In this document: one piece after another, positions 51,863-59,680 of the stretch
Numbering within the stretch: position 1 is the stretch's first letter
Layout: each line of letters starts with the position of its first letter
Assembly (NCBI RefSeq): GCF_016100455.1
Contig: NZ_JACFSK010000001.1
Span: 186,001 to 250,000 of the forward strand
From: Bartonella sp. M0283
Lineage (GTDB): Bacteria > Pseudomonadota > Alphaproteobacteria > Rhizobiales > Rhizobiaceae
Reading direction: 5' to 3'
DNA length: 64,000 nt
Notes under the pieces: generated by a model
What the model was told of the DNA's origin: nothing
What the model saw: only the letters and a program-made list of their open reading frames with translations
The model's database searches: none
Program-made: the position numbers and the translations under genes

Positions 51863-53227
51863 TCAAGATTTTTTGGCTTTTCCGCTTGTTAGCCGCAAGC
51901 CACCAGTCAACACAGCGAGTAAAAAACAGATTGTGCCGCACCACAAAGCATAGCGCGAACCGTAATGGGAAGAGACAATCAGGAAGAATGCAACAAGTGT
52001 ACTTCCCACCGATTGGCCGATAAGCCTGGCTATGCCCATAATACCACCGGCAGCGCCGCTTCTGTCGGCAGGTGCTGAAAGCATGATAACGCGCTGGTTG
52101 GGCGCGTTGAAAAAGCCCATGCCGCAACCACACACCATCATGCAGATCACAATCACAAGGACCGGCGTTCCCTCGCCAAGTAGGCTTAACGAAAACATGC
52201 CGCTTGCGCATAAGAGCATGCCGATAGCCACAAGCAAAACCGGTGAAAAATGGTCGGAAAGCCGGCCGGTAAAGGTTGATGTGAGTGCTGCACAAGCAGG
52301 CCATGGCGCAATCAGAAAGCCGGTGGCAAACTGGCTTTTATGCATCAACATCTGGAACGAAAAGGGAAGCGCTACAAAAGCAATCCCTTGCGCGATAAAG
52401 GCAAAAAGGACGGCAAGAATGGAAAGGGTAAAAATCCGCGAGGAAAAAAGATCAAAGGCCAGAAACGGGGCAGGGTGGTTTTTCTGGCGAATGATAAGGG
52501 CAAAAATGGCAACAAATGAAACGACAAAGGTCGGAATAATCATGGAAAGCGGCTGGCGGTGCGCACATTCACCAATGCCGAAAATAAGCGCGGCAAAACC
52601 GATACCGCAAAAACAGGCGGCAAGATTGTCAAAACGATAGTGGCTCAAGGGTGTTTTAGGCAGTGAATGGAAGGAAATAGCAAGCGCCACAAGGCCAAGT
52701 GGAACATTCATCAAAAACAACCAGTGCCAGGTGGTAAACCACAAAATAAGCGAGGCGAGTGTCGGTCCCAAAGAAAAGCCGACCCCCATGCAAATGGCAT
52801 TGATACCAAGTCCGACACCCAGTTTTTGCGGCGGAAAAGTAAAGCGGATAAGGGGAAGGTTGGTACTCAATATTCCGGCCGCACCAATACCTTGCAAAAT
52901 GCGTGCGCCAACCAGTGTTGGAAGCGACCATGAAAGCCCGCAAAGAAGCGAAGCGAGGGTGAAAACCATGAGCCCGACAATGAAGATAATGCGAAAACCG
53001 ATCACCTCGCCAAGGCTTGCGAAGGGAAGAGTCATTGCAACCATGGCGAGAAGATAGGCTGTCACCGCCCAAACGGTTGAAGCTTCGCTGGTTTTGAATT
53101 CCTGCGCAATTGTGGGAAGGGCGGTATTGGTAATGCCGGTGTCGATCATTGCCATAATAACGCCGAGGCAAATCGCAAAAATAGCGGCCAATTTATAGGA
53201 TTTCGTTATGTCTGCATTTCTATTCAC
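51863..53227 (-). CDS. MFS exporter, DHA2 (EmrB/QacA) family
   Basis: A 454-residue polytopic protein with about 13-14 spans. The first span region has MAMIDTGITNTALPTIAQEF, the D1 motif of the DHA2 family, followed by LGEVIGFRIIFIVGLMVFTL (motif A region) and GARILQGIGAAGI (motif B). The antiporter motif C is found as GVGFSLGPTLASLI. These exporters use the proton gradient to expel drugs, dyes or metabolites; the substrate is not predictable. It is oriented opposite to the antiporter, with convergent ends. Confidence 0.9.
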   Translation of the reverse strand: MNRNADITKSYKLAAIFAICLGVIMAMIDTGITNTALPTIAQEFKTSEASTVWAVTAYLLAMVAMTLPFASLGEVIGFRIIFIVGLMVFTLASLLCGLSWSLPTLVGARILQGIGAAGILSTNLPLIRFTFPPQKLGVGLGINAICMGVGFSLGPTLASLILWFTTWHWLFLMNVPLGLVALAISFHSLPKTPLSHYRFDNLAACFCGIGFAALIFGIGECAHRQPLSMIIPTFVVSFVAIFALIIRQKNHPAPFLAFDLFSSRIFTLSILAVLFAFIAQGIAFVALPFSFQMLMHKSQFATGFLIAPWPACAALTSTFTGRLSDHFSPVLLVAIGMLLCASGMFSLSLLGEGTPVLVIVICMMVCGCGMGFFNAPNQRVIMLSAPADRSGAAGGIMGIARLIGQSVGSTLVAFFLIVSSHYGSRYALWCGTICFLLAVLTGGLRLTSGKAKKS

Positions 53228-53570
53228 GTGCGATGTCTCTTTAACAATGCGAACTTCAACCTTGTGTCAGCCGTCTTTCCGGCCAAGCTTTTTGCCCCAC
53301 GACTATAAACATGAATAGGCTCTAAAAGCATAAGAATATTTTTGTGAAGAAAATCATTCCAACACATTTTTCAGGCAATTGTTTTTTGCCCTTATTTTCT
53401 TACGTTTTATTGTTCTTCGACCGTTTTATTGATTTTTCCCTATTTATTCTTTTTTACCCGTCTTTTCGCCTTGATGGTTTTGATTTCTTTGACCGGTCGC
53501 TTTTTAAAGACTTTTGATCTTTTTCACCCTTAAAAGTTTTCGGGTGGCAGAGTTTTTTAAAAAAGCCGAT
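53228..53570. other. Gap between the MFS gene and the siderophore operon
   Basis: No supported gene in 343 bases. T-rich stretches (53330-53470) follow the end of the siderophore operon on the minus strand, but no clean terminator hairpin could be drawn by eye. Confidence 0.4.
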
Positions 53571-54329
53571 CTAACGGTAATAAACGGCGATTTTCTGCCC
53601 GTCTATATCTTTGACCTTGATGTCGATATCATAAATTGCCGAAAGGATTTCATCTTTCATGACATTTTCGGGTGCACCGGAATAAACGAGTTTTCCTTCT
53701 TTCAAAGCAATGATGAGATCGGAATAGCAGGAAGCGAAATTGAGGTCATGCATCACCATAATAATGGTTTTTCCCAATTCGTCGGCCGCATTACGAAGTC
53801 GCTTCATCATTGAAACGGCATGGCGCATATCAAGATTGTTCAATGGCTCGTCAAGCAGGATGTAATCGGTGTTTTGAGAAATCACCATGGCAACAAAAGC
53901 GCGTTGTCTCTGCCCGCCCGACAATTCATCAAGAAAACGTTTGCGATAAGGGTCTAGCCCCAGATAGCTTATGGCATTATCGACAAATGTCTTGTCTTCT
54001 TTGGTCAAGACACCATGCGAATAGGGGTAGCGGCCAAAGCTTACAAGATCTTCCACAGTGATGCGCGCTGTGAGGGTGTTTTCCTGTCGCAAAATAGAAA
54101 GCCGTTTGGCAAAATCGGCTCCTTTTGCCTTTGTCACATCAATCCCGTCAACGGTAATTTTTCCCTTTGTGATCGGCAGCAGCCGACTTATCATGGTTAG
54201 AAGTGTGGATTTACCCGCACCATTGGGGCCGATAATCGAAACCATTCCGCCTTTGGGGATTTGAAGTGACAAATCCTCGATAATGCTATTGTCGTCATAG
54301 CTTTTGGATACATGGCTAATTTCAATCAT
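53571..54329 (-). CDS. Siderophore ABC transporter ATPase (FepC/CeuD-like)
   Basis: A 252-residue nucleotide-binding subunit. Walker A is IGPNGAGKSTLLTMI, the Q-loop ILRQENTLTARITVED, the signature LSGGQRQRAFVAMVIS, Walker B YILLDEPLNNLDMR and the switch His in MVMHDLNFASC. These parts are complete, so it should hydrolyse ATP to drive import. LSILRQENTLTARITVEDLV and GRYPYSHG place it with the CeuD/YclP/FatE type used for catecholate and petrobactin-like siderophores. It is the last gene of the operon and overlaps the preceding permease gene by four bases. Confidence 0.93.
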   Translation of the reverse strand: MIEISHVSKSYDDNSIIEDLSLQIPKGGMVSIIGPNGAGKSTLLTMISRLLPITKGKITVDGIDVTKAKGADFAKRLSILRQENTLTARITVEDLVSFGRYPYSHGVLTKEDKTFVDNAISYLGLDPYRKRFLDELSGGQRQRAFVAMVISQNTDYILLDEPLNNLDMRHAVSMMKRLRNAADELGKTIIMVMHDLNFASCYSDLIIALKEGKLVYSGAPENVMKDEILSAIYDIDIKVKDIDGQKIAVYYR

Positions 54330-55864
54330 CTCAATTTCCCCTTGATGAGCAGGGTCAAAAACACAATGCCGCCGACAAATTCGATAATAAAGCTCAACCG
54401 GCTTGCCATATTGAAAAGCTGTTCAAGAATGAACTGGCCGCCGACAAGGAAAATAATCGAAAGCAGAATGGCAACCGGTAACACGCTCATATGTTTGGCA
54501 GTCGGTGTAAACTGGTAGGCAAGGCTTGCAACCAGAAGGCCGAAAAAGGTGACCGGCCCCACAAGTGCAGTTGAAACAGCAACCATAATCGAAACCAGCA
54601 CGAGAATGCGCGTGACAGCCTGTTTATAATCGACACCGAGATTGATTGCCATATCGCGGCCTAATGCCAGCACATCGAAAAGATAGCGCATACGCCAGCC
54701 GATCAGGGAAACAATCACAACAATAATCACTGCAATGCCAATGAGATTGGTGTTAAAGCGGTTGAAATTGGCAAACATTACATCGGTGAGATTGACCGCC
54801 TCATCGGGGTTCAATTGCAATTGCAACAACATGCGCAAGCTGAAGAACAGGCCGCCAAACACAACGCCGATCAAAAGCGTCATGTGCAGCCCTTTGATGG
54901 TTCCAGAAAAGAGCCATGTGAAAAGGCTTGTCGAAAACAGTGTGAGAATAAGTGCCACAGCGATGAAACGCACTTCGTCGCTCACCCCGTAAATAACGGT
55001 CGAGCCGACAAAATAGACCACCACCGTCTGGATGAGAATATAAAGCTGGTCAAACCCCATAATCGATGGGGTAAGAATCCGGTTGTTGGAAACCGTCTGG
55101 AAAAGCACCGTCGAGACAGCAATCGTATAGGCAATCAGAACAAGCGAAACGAGTTTACCCAAACGGAACGGCCAGATCACAACCGACATATTCCATGAAA
55201 GGTAAAGCGCAATAAAAATGGCAGCAACAACACCAAGGCCGATAAGAAGAGGCAGTGTCGAGCGGATTTTTTTTGATTGTTCGGGCTTGCTGAAGCTCAA
55301 ATCTGCGGAGCCACTGCCGGTAATAGCTGTTTTGAAAGAATCCGCTTCTTTGGTGCTGATAAAGCCGGATTGAACGGCTGCATTTTCCCTATTTGCTTTG
55401 TTTCTTGCTTGCCCGTCTGTTTCCTTGCCCGCGTTTTTTTCTAAATTCTTGCCTAAATCCCTGTCGGTTTCCTTGTCTAAATCCTCGGTCGGGATTTTGA
55501 CTTCGGCTTTTTTGTTCAGGATGTTGACTTCGGCTTTCTTGTTCAGGATGTTGACTTCGTCAAGGCCTGCCTCGCCAATTCCGGCTTCGCCAATATCTTT
55601 TTCGTCAATTTCTGCCTCGACAATATCCGCTTTAACAGAAGCATTTTTTTGTCTATCCGGCGCGCTGGTGTCGGTTTCGATAATTTCTGTTTTCGTGAAA
55701 TTATCCTCGCCAATTGCAGTTTCGATATTATCGGTTTCAAGAAGGCCGGCTGTAGCAATACCGGGCTCAACCGCATTTGTTTCGGTGACGCCCTTTCCGG
55801 CCGCATTTTGTGGCTTCTCACCTTTTAAAGCGGGCTTTTTATTTTTCGGTGTTTTTCTAACCAA
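54326..55864 (-). CDS. Siderophore ABC permease with long N-terminal extension
   Basis: A 512-residue protein starting at TTG 55864, with GGAGA nine bases ahead. The C-terminal 315 residues form a FecCD/CeuC-type permease of about nine to ten spans (SLVLIAYTIAVSTVLFQTVS, GLLVASLAYQFTPTAKHMSV). The first ~195 residues are Lys-, Glu- and Asp-rich, with a duplicated VNILNKKAE unit, and are foreign to the family, whose members are usually about 320 long. No internal Met offers a better start before the first span. The extension would lie in the cytoplasm. Confidence 0.88.
   Translation of the reverse strand: MVRKTPKNKKPALKGEKPQNAAGKGVTETNAVEPGIATAGLLETDNIETAIGEDNFTKTEIIETDTSAPDRQKNASVKADIVEAEIDEKDIGEAGIGEAGLDEVNILNKKAEVNILNKKAEVKIPTEDLDKETDRDLGKNLEKNAGKETDGQARNKANRENAAVQSGFISTKEADSFKTAITGSGSADLSFSKPEQSKKIRSTLPLLIGLGVVAAIFIALYLSWNMSVVIWPFRLGKLVSLVLIAYTIAVSTVLFQTVSNNRILTPSIMGFDQLYILIQTVVVYFVGSTVIYGVSDEVRFIAVALILTLFSTSLFTWLFSGTIKGLHMTLLIGVVFGGLFFSLRMLLQLQLNPDEAVNLTDVMFANFNRFNTNLIGIAVIIVVIVSLIGWRMRYLFDVLALGRDMAINLGVDYKQAVTRILVLVSIMVAVSTALVGPVTFFGLLVASLAYQFTPTAKHMSVLPVAILLSIIFLVGGQFILEQLFNMASRLSFIIEFVGGIVFLTLLIKGKLR
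55499..55552. repeat. In-frame 27-bp tandem duplication in the permease extension
   Basis: TTGACTTCGGCTTT(T/C)TTGTTCAG repeats at a period of 27 bp. It codes for two copies of VNILNKKAE in the N-terminal extension of the permease at 54326. A period divisible by three keeps the frame. Confidence 0.85.
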
Positions 55865-56858
55865 GGCGCTTTCTCCATTTCAAGAGAAGTGCGATAAAAA
55901 GCACACTGCCAAGAACCCCCATAATGGTTCCAACCGGTATTTCTGCCGATTTGCTCATCAACCGGCCGAGAATGTCGCAGGTAAGCACCAGTCCCGCACC
56001 GGTTATCATAACAAAAGGTGCTGTGCGGCGCATATTGTCGCCCATGACGATGGAAACGATATTGGGCACGACAAGGCCGATAAAGGGTATCCGCCCGACG
56101 GTGCAGATAACGGTTGCCGTTATCATGGAAATAATGACAAGGCCGAAAAGCATCACTTTTTTATAATCAAGGCCGAGATTACTTGAAAAATCCTCTCCAA
56201 AACCGGCAACGGTAAAACGGTCGGCCGCAAGATAGGCAACAAGGCAAAGTGGCAGCGACAGCCATAATAATTCATATTTGCCTTCAACCACCATGGAAAA
56301 GCTGCCAAAAAGATAGGATTGCAGCGATGGCAACAGCATTTCCTGATCGGCAATGCCATTTGTAAGCGCGCCAATCACATAGCCGAGCATGATACCCGTC
56401 AAGGGCACAATCAATACAGATTTAAGCGGTATTTGCCGCAATAAAAACATGAAAATGAGCGAGCCGAAAAGAGCAAACAAGGCGGCCACCAGCATTTTCA
56501 AAATCACATCAAGACCGGGGGCAAATATCATCACCACAAGGATGCCGAGCGAGGCCGATTCAACAGTTCCCGCTGTTGAAGGTTCAACAAAACGGTTCCT
56601 TGTCAGCATTTGCATAATCATGCCGGCAAGGGCAAGTGAAGCGCCGGAAAGAATAAGCGCAATGGTGCGCGGAACACGGGTTTGGAAAAATACAAGGAAG
56701 CTGTGCTCGTCACCGGCAAGAAGGCCGGAGAGGGTAACACTGGAAAACCCCAGAAACATACTGATAATCGACAGGACGATAATAACCGTTATGCCAATAA
56801 TAAGAGCGCGCACTTCAATCTTTACCCGATTAAAAAACATCAGAAGCCGGCAGACCAA
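55857..56858 (-). CDS. Siderophore ABC permease (FecCD family)
   Basis: A 333-residue permease with nine to ten spans (IGITVIIVLSIISMFLGFSS; LSGASLALAGMIMQMLTRNR; VGRIPFIGLVVPNIVSIVMG). The last loop is the family's ATPase contact (EAA-like) region. It is of normal length, without the extension seen on its partner. It is paired with the 512-residue permease, whose gene overlaps it by eight bases; the two form the channel for the ferric siderophore. The substrate-binding protein gene lies 84 bases upstream. Confidence 0.93.
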   Translation of the reverse strand: MVCRLLMFFNRVKIEVRALIIGITVIIVLSIISMFLGFSSVTLSGLLAGDEHSFLVFFQTRVPRTIALILSGASLALAGMIMQMLTRNRFVEPSTAGTVESASLGILVVMIFAPGLDVILKMLVAALFALFGSLIFMFLLRQIPLKSVLIVPLTGIMLGYVIGALTNGIADQEMLLPSLQSYLFGSFSMVVEGKYELLWLSLPLCLVAYLAADRFTVAGFGEDFSSNLGLDYKKVMLFGLVIISMITATVICTVGRIPFIGLVVPNIVSIVMGDNMRRTAPFVMITGAGLVLTCDILGRLMSKSAEIPVGTIMGVLGSVLFIALLLKWRKRLG

Positions 56859-56942
56859 TCTGCTGCTTCCGATGTTTAAGCGTTAAAGCTGAAAACAATC
56901 AACCCGTTTCATGACTTTTTAAGTCAACAACAGGCTAAATGC

Positions 56943-57872
56943 TTATTTTGCTTTTGAAAATACGTCATCAAGTTGATCGGCTGTCTCATGAAGACCCGAA
57001 AGCCCGCCACCGATGAGATACCAGTTTTGCGGGTCGAGATAAACGATATGCTTGTTCTCGGCCGCTTTGGTTTTGTTGATAAGGGCATTATCAAGCAATT
57101 TTGCAGCCGCTTCCCCTTCGCGGCCAATGGCTGCATCACGGTCGATCACAAAGAGCCAGTCGGGATTGGTTTCCAAAATGAATTCGGGTGAAATCATCTG
57201 TCCGTGATTGCTCACTTCCAGTTTGTCGTTCGCCGGTTTGACACCGAAACCGGAATGCAGCAGGCCGAAACGCGATCCCGGCCCGAAGGCGGAAATTTTG
57301 CCACCGGTGGTCAGAACAAGAAGACCTGTTCCTTTGTCAGCCGCAAGTTTTTTCACCTCTTCAAGCTTATTGTTAAGGCTGTCGATTTCGTCTTTTGCTT
57401 CTTTCTGCTTATTAAAAATCTGGCCCAAAATTGTCACATTGCGGTCAACATCGGCAAGATATTGTTTATTGTTGACGGACAAATCGATTGTCGGAGCAAT
57501 TTTTGCAAGATCGTTGAATTTCGGTGCCGAACGGTCGGCAATAATGATAAGATCAGGCTTCAGGCTTGCCACTGTCTCATAATTGGGTTCAAACAAGGTT
57601 CCGACCTTGGTGTATTTTGCATCATTATATTGCTGAAGATATTTCGGCTTTATCCCTTCCGGCACACCCACAATATTATCAATTTTTAACCGGTTCATAT
57701 TGTCGAGCGTGGCAAGGTCGAACACCACAACCCGTTTCGGACTATCGGGAATAGAGGTTTCACCGGCGGCATGTTTGATGACAACATCGGCACTTGCCGG
57801 TGATTGAAATGACAAAACGGAAGCCAGTGCACCAAAGAGCAGTGCGGCGAGAGTATTGCGTCTATTAATCAT
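56943..57872 (-). CDS. Siderophore-binding periplasmic protein (CeuE/YclQ-like)
   Basis: A 309-residue binding protein. A signal sequence ending near AFQSPASA (MINRRNTLAALLFGALASVL) shows export; it has no lipobox, as expected for a free periplasmic protein. The helical-backbone class III fold is seen in VIKHAAGETSIPDSPKRVVV, DLATLDNMNRLKIDNIVGVP, LFEPNYETVASLKPDLIIIA and FGVKPANDKLEVSNHGQM. This layout fits binding proteins of catecholate or enterobactin hydrolysis products. It follows the esterase gene after two bases. Confidence 0.92.
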   Translation of the reverse strand: MINRRNTLAALLFGALASVLSFQSPASADVVIKHAAGETSIPDSPKRVVVFDLATLDNMNRLKIDNIVGVPEGIKPKYLQQYNDAKYTKVGTLFEPNYETVASLKPDLIIIADRSAPKFNDLAKIAPTIDLSVNNKQYLADVDRNVTILGQIFNKQKEAKDEIDSLNNKLEEVKKLAADKGTGLLVLTTGGKISAFGPGSRFGLLHSGFGVKPANDKLEVSNHGQMISPEFILETNPDWLFVIDRDAAIGREGEAAAKLLDNALINKTKAAENKHIVYLDPQNWYLIGGGLSGLHETADQLDDVFSKAK

Positions 57873-57874
57873 TT

Positions 57875-59074
57875 TTACCTCATTTCTTTTCGACTGGTTG
57901 AAGGGAGTTTGTGGGGAAATTTTTGTTGTTTGAAATTTTTCGCATTCAACGCGAAGTGCAGACAGTCTTTGATCGCAGGCGCAAGCATTGTGCCGTGGTT
58001 TTTATCGGAAAAGCTGTAAAACGTGTTGTCAACTGCCTTTGCCTTTCTCAAAATCTCTGAAACATCTTTGCCATTCGGACCGGAATGTAAATCCTTAGCC
58101 GGCTTTTTATTCGATTCAGTCACATTCTTATGATGGGTTTTAATGCCCGATGTTTCAATCAATAGTCGTGATTTTAACCCTTCCGGCTTATGATAGGCGG
58201 CAAGTTTTTCCATAAATTCATGCCCGTTCCACCAGATAGACGGGTCGGCAGCGCAATAGGTAGAAAAACCGTGACTTTCGGCTGATAAAAAACTCTTCAT
58301 CACAAAAAGCCCGCCAAGCGAATGGCCAAAGAACGTGATATTGTTGCGGTCGACCGGCAATTCCATCAGTATTTCTGGTAAAATCTTTTTTTCGATAAGG
58401 CTGCGAAATTCTTCTTCGCCGCCGGTTTTTGGCGCTTCCATGCCTTCTCGAAGCGGAATTTTATCGGCCGGTGCATAAGAGGTGAGGTCATAAAAGCGGC
58501 GTTTTACAATCTCTTTTTTCTCGTCGGTGGAATAGCCGATTGCCACAATTACGGCATCGGGTGCTTGCCTGATTGCGGGCTTGAATGTCGTGTTGCCATC
58601 AAGGAGCAAAACAAGCGGGAACCCCTCTCTTGGTGCCGGCTTTTCCGGCACAGCGATAAACAGGCGATAGCGCCTTATCTCGCTGTTTTCGCTATCCTTT
58701 CCAGCCTTGATTGTTTCTTCGCTTGTTGCCTGTGCGGTGTTTATCCCTTGATCACTTTTTTCATCAGCATTTTCAAGCACGGCGCTCTCAGAACCGTTAT
58801 TTTCGGCGCCATGAAACCCGACGCTTGGATTCATTTTCCCCGAATTTTCCCCGCCGGTTTTTGTCGGGCTTTCTGCTTTGTTTTTCTTTTCATCTTCTTG
58901 GTTGCCAGCCGGAATTTTTGCCTCTTCAGGTGCTAACAAAGCAATATGTCCATCCATCAAGGCAATTTCTATATCTTTGGTGTGGATGCGCATTTTTTCT
59001 GTATTGTCGTTTCCAGCATTCGCAAAACTACAGGAAAGGCCGAAAAAAAGGCCGGCAATAACAAGAGCAGACAT
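57875..59074 (-). CDS. IroE/BesA-like siderophore esterase
   Basis: I start at ATG 59074, which opens a signal peptide (MSALVIAGLFFGLSCSFANA); 399 residues. The open frame continues 193 codons upstream through a 24-bp repeat array but lacks a good start. The alpha/beta-hydrolase domain (about 130-399) has the nucleophile motif ITFFGHSLGGLFVMKSF and a late catalytic His in SDKNHGTMLAPAIKDCL. Esterases of this family cut ferric enterobactin-type trilactones to release iron, IroE and BesA in particular. A low-complexity stretch (about 40-120) precedes the domain. The gene is two bases from the binding protein gene. Confidence 0.85.
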   Translation of the reverse strand: MSALVIAGLFFGLSCSFANAGNDNTEKMRIHTKDIEIALMDGHIALLAPEEAKIPAGNQEDEKKNKAESPTKTGGENSGKMNPSVGFHGAENNGSESAVLENADEKSDQGINTAQATSEETIKAGKDSENSEIRRYRLFIAVPEKPAPREGFPLVLLLDGNTTFKPAIRQAPDAVIVAIGYSTDEKKEIVKRRFYDLTSYAPADKIPLREGMEAPKTGGEEEFRSLIEKKILPEILMELPVDRNNITFFGHSLGGLFVMKSFLSAESHGFSTYCAADPSIWWNGHEFMEKLAAYHKPEGLKSRLLIETSGIKTHHKNVTESNKKPAKDLHSGPNGKDVSEILRKAKAVDNTFYSFSDKNHGTMLAPAIKDCLHFALNAKNFKQQKFPHKLPSTSRKEMR

Positions 59075-59154
59075 CTTCAAGAGGGAAAATGAAAAGCAAA
59101 AAAATGGCAAGGCTTGCAAGCGGCAAACGCCCGCCCGTTGTGCGCGAATATCTC

Positions 59155-59350
59155 CTGCCTTTTCAGCCGGAACAATTCCCGTCCTTTCAGCCGGAACAAT
59201 TCCCGTCCTTTCAACCGTAACAATTCCCGCCCGTTTAGCCGGAACATTTTCTGCCTGTTCTGCCCGAATATCTCCCGCCCGTTCAGCCGGAACAATTCCC
59301 GCTCTTTCTCCCCTAACAATTCCCATTCTTTCTACCCGAACATTTACCCC
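59155..59350. repeat. 24-bp minisatellite upstream of the esterase signal peptide
   Basis: About eight tandem units of TTCAGCCGGAACAATTCCCG with variation lie in the 5' extension of the esterase frame and code for (R/K)AGIVPAE-like units on the minus strand. A period divisible by three keeps all frames open, so openness alone does not prove translation. Confidence 0.9.
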
Positions 59351-59680
59351 CTGTTTTTCCCTCACAAAGCGGGGGCTTGAAATAAACCGGCGTGTTCCGG
59401 AGAAGCAGCTTTCCAAACTTCGGGCTTCCGCCAAATTTTCAAGTTTTGCCAAAGCCAAAGATTTTTCACGAACAAAAACAATTGCCTGAAAAAGAGCGTT
59501 TTCCAGAGTTAAAGAATTTGCCGGAGCAAAAACATTCTTTGTAAAAAGGCCATTTGCCGGAAACAGGGAAGGCCGGTTTTTAAAAAACCGGCACATGATG
59601 TTTTTGATGTTTTTCATCAAACGCGAACTTTCAAAATTAATTCTGTCCTTCAAGACTTCATCACTCTGTTCATCCGGGCT

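Noticed and set aside
59077..59653. Long N-terminal extension of the esterase as certain protein
   Set aside because: Tandem 24-bp units keep every frame open; upstream starts lack ribosome binding sites and the signal peptide begins at 59074, so I left it out of the gene.
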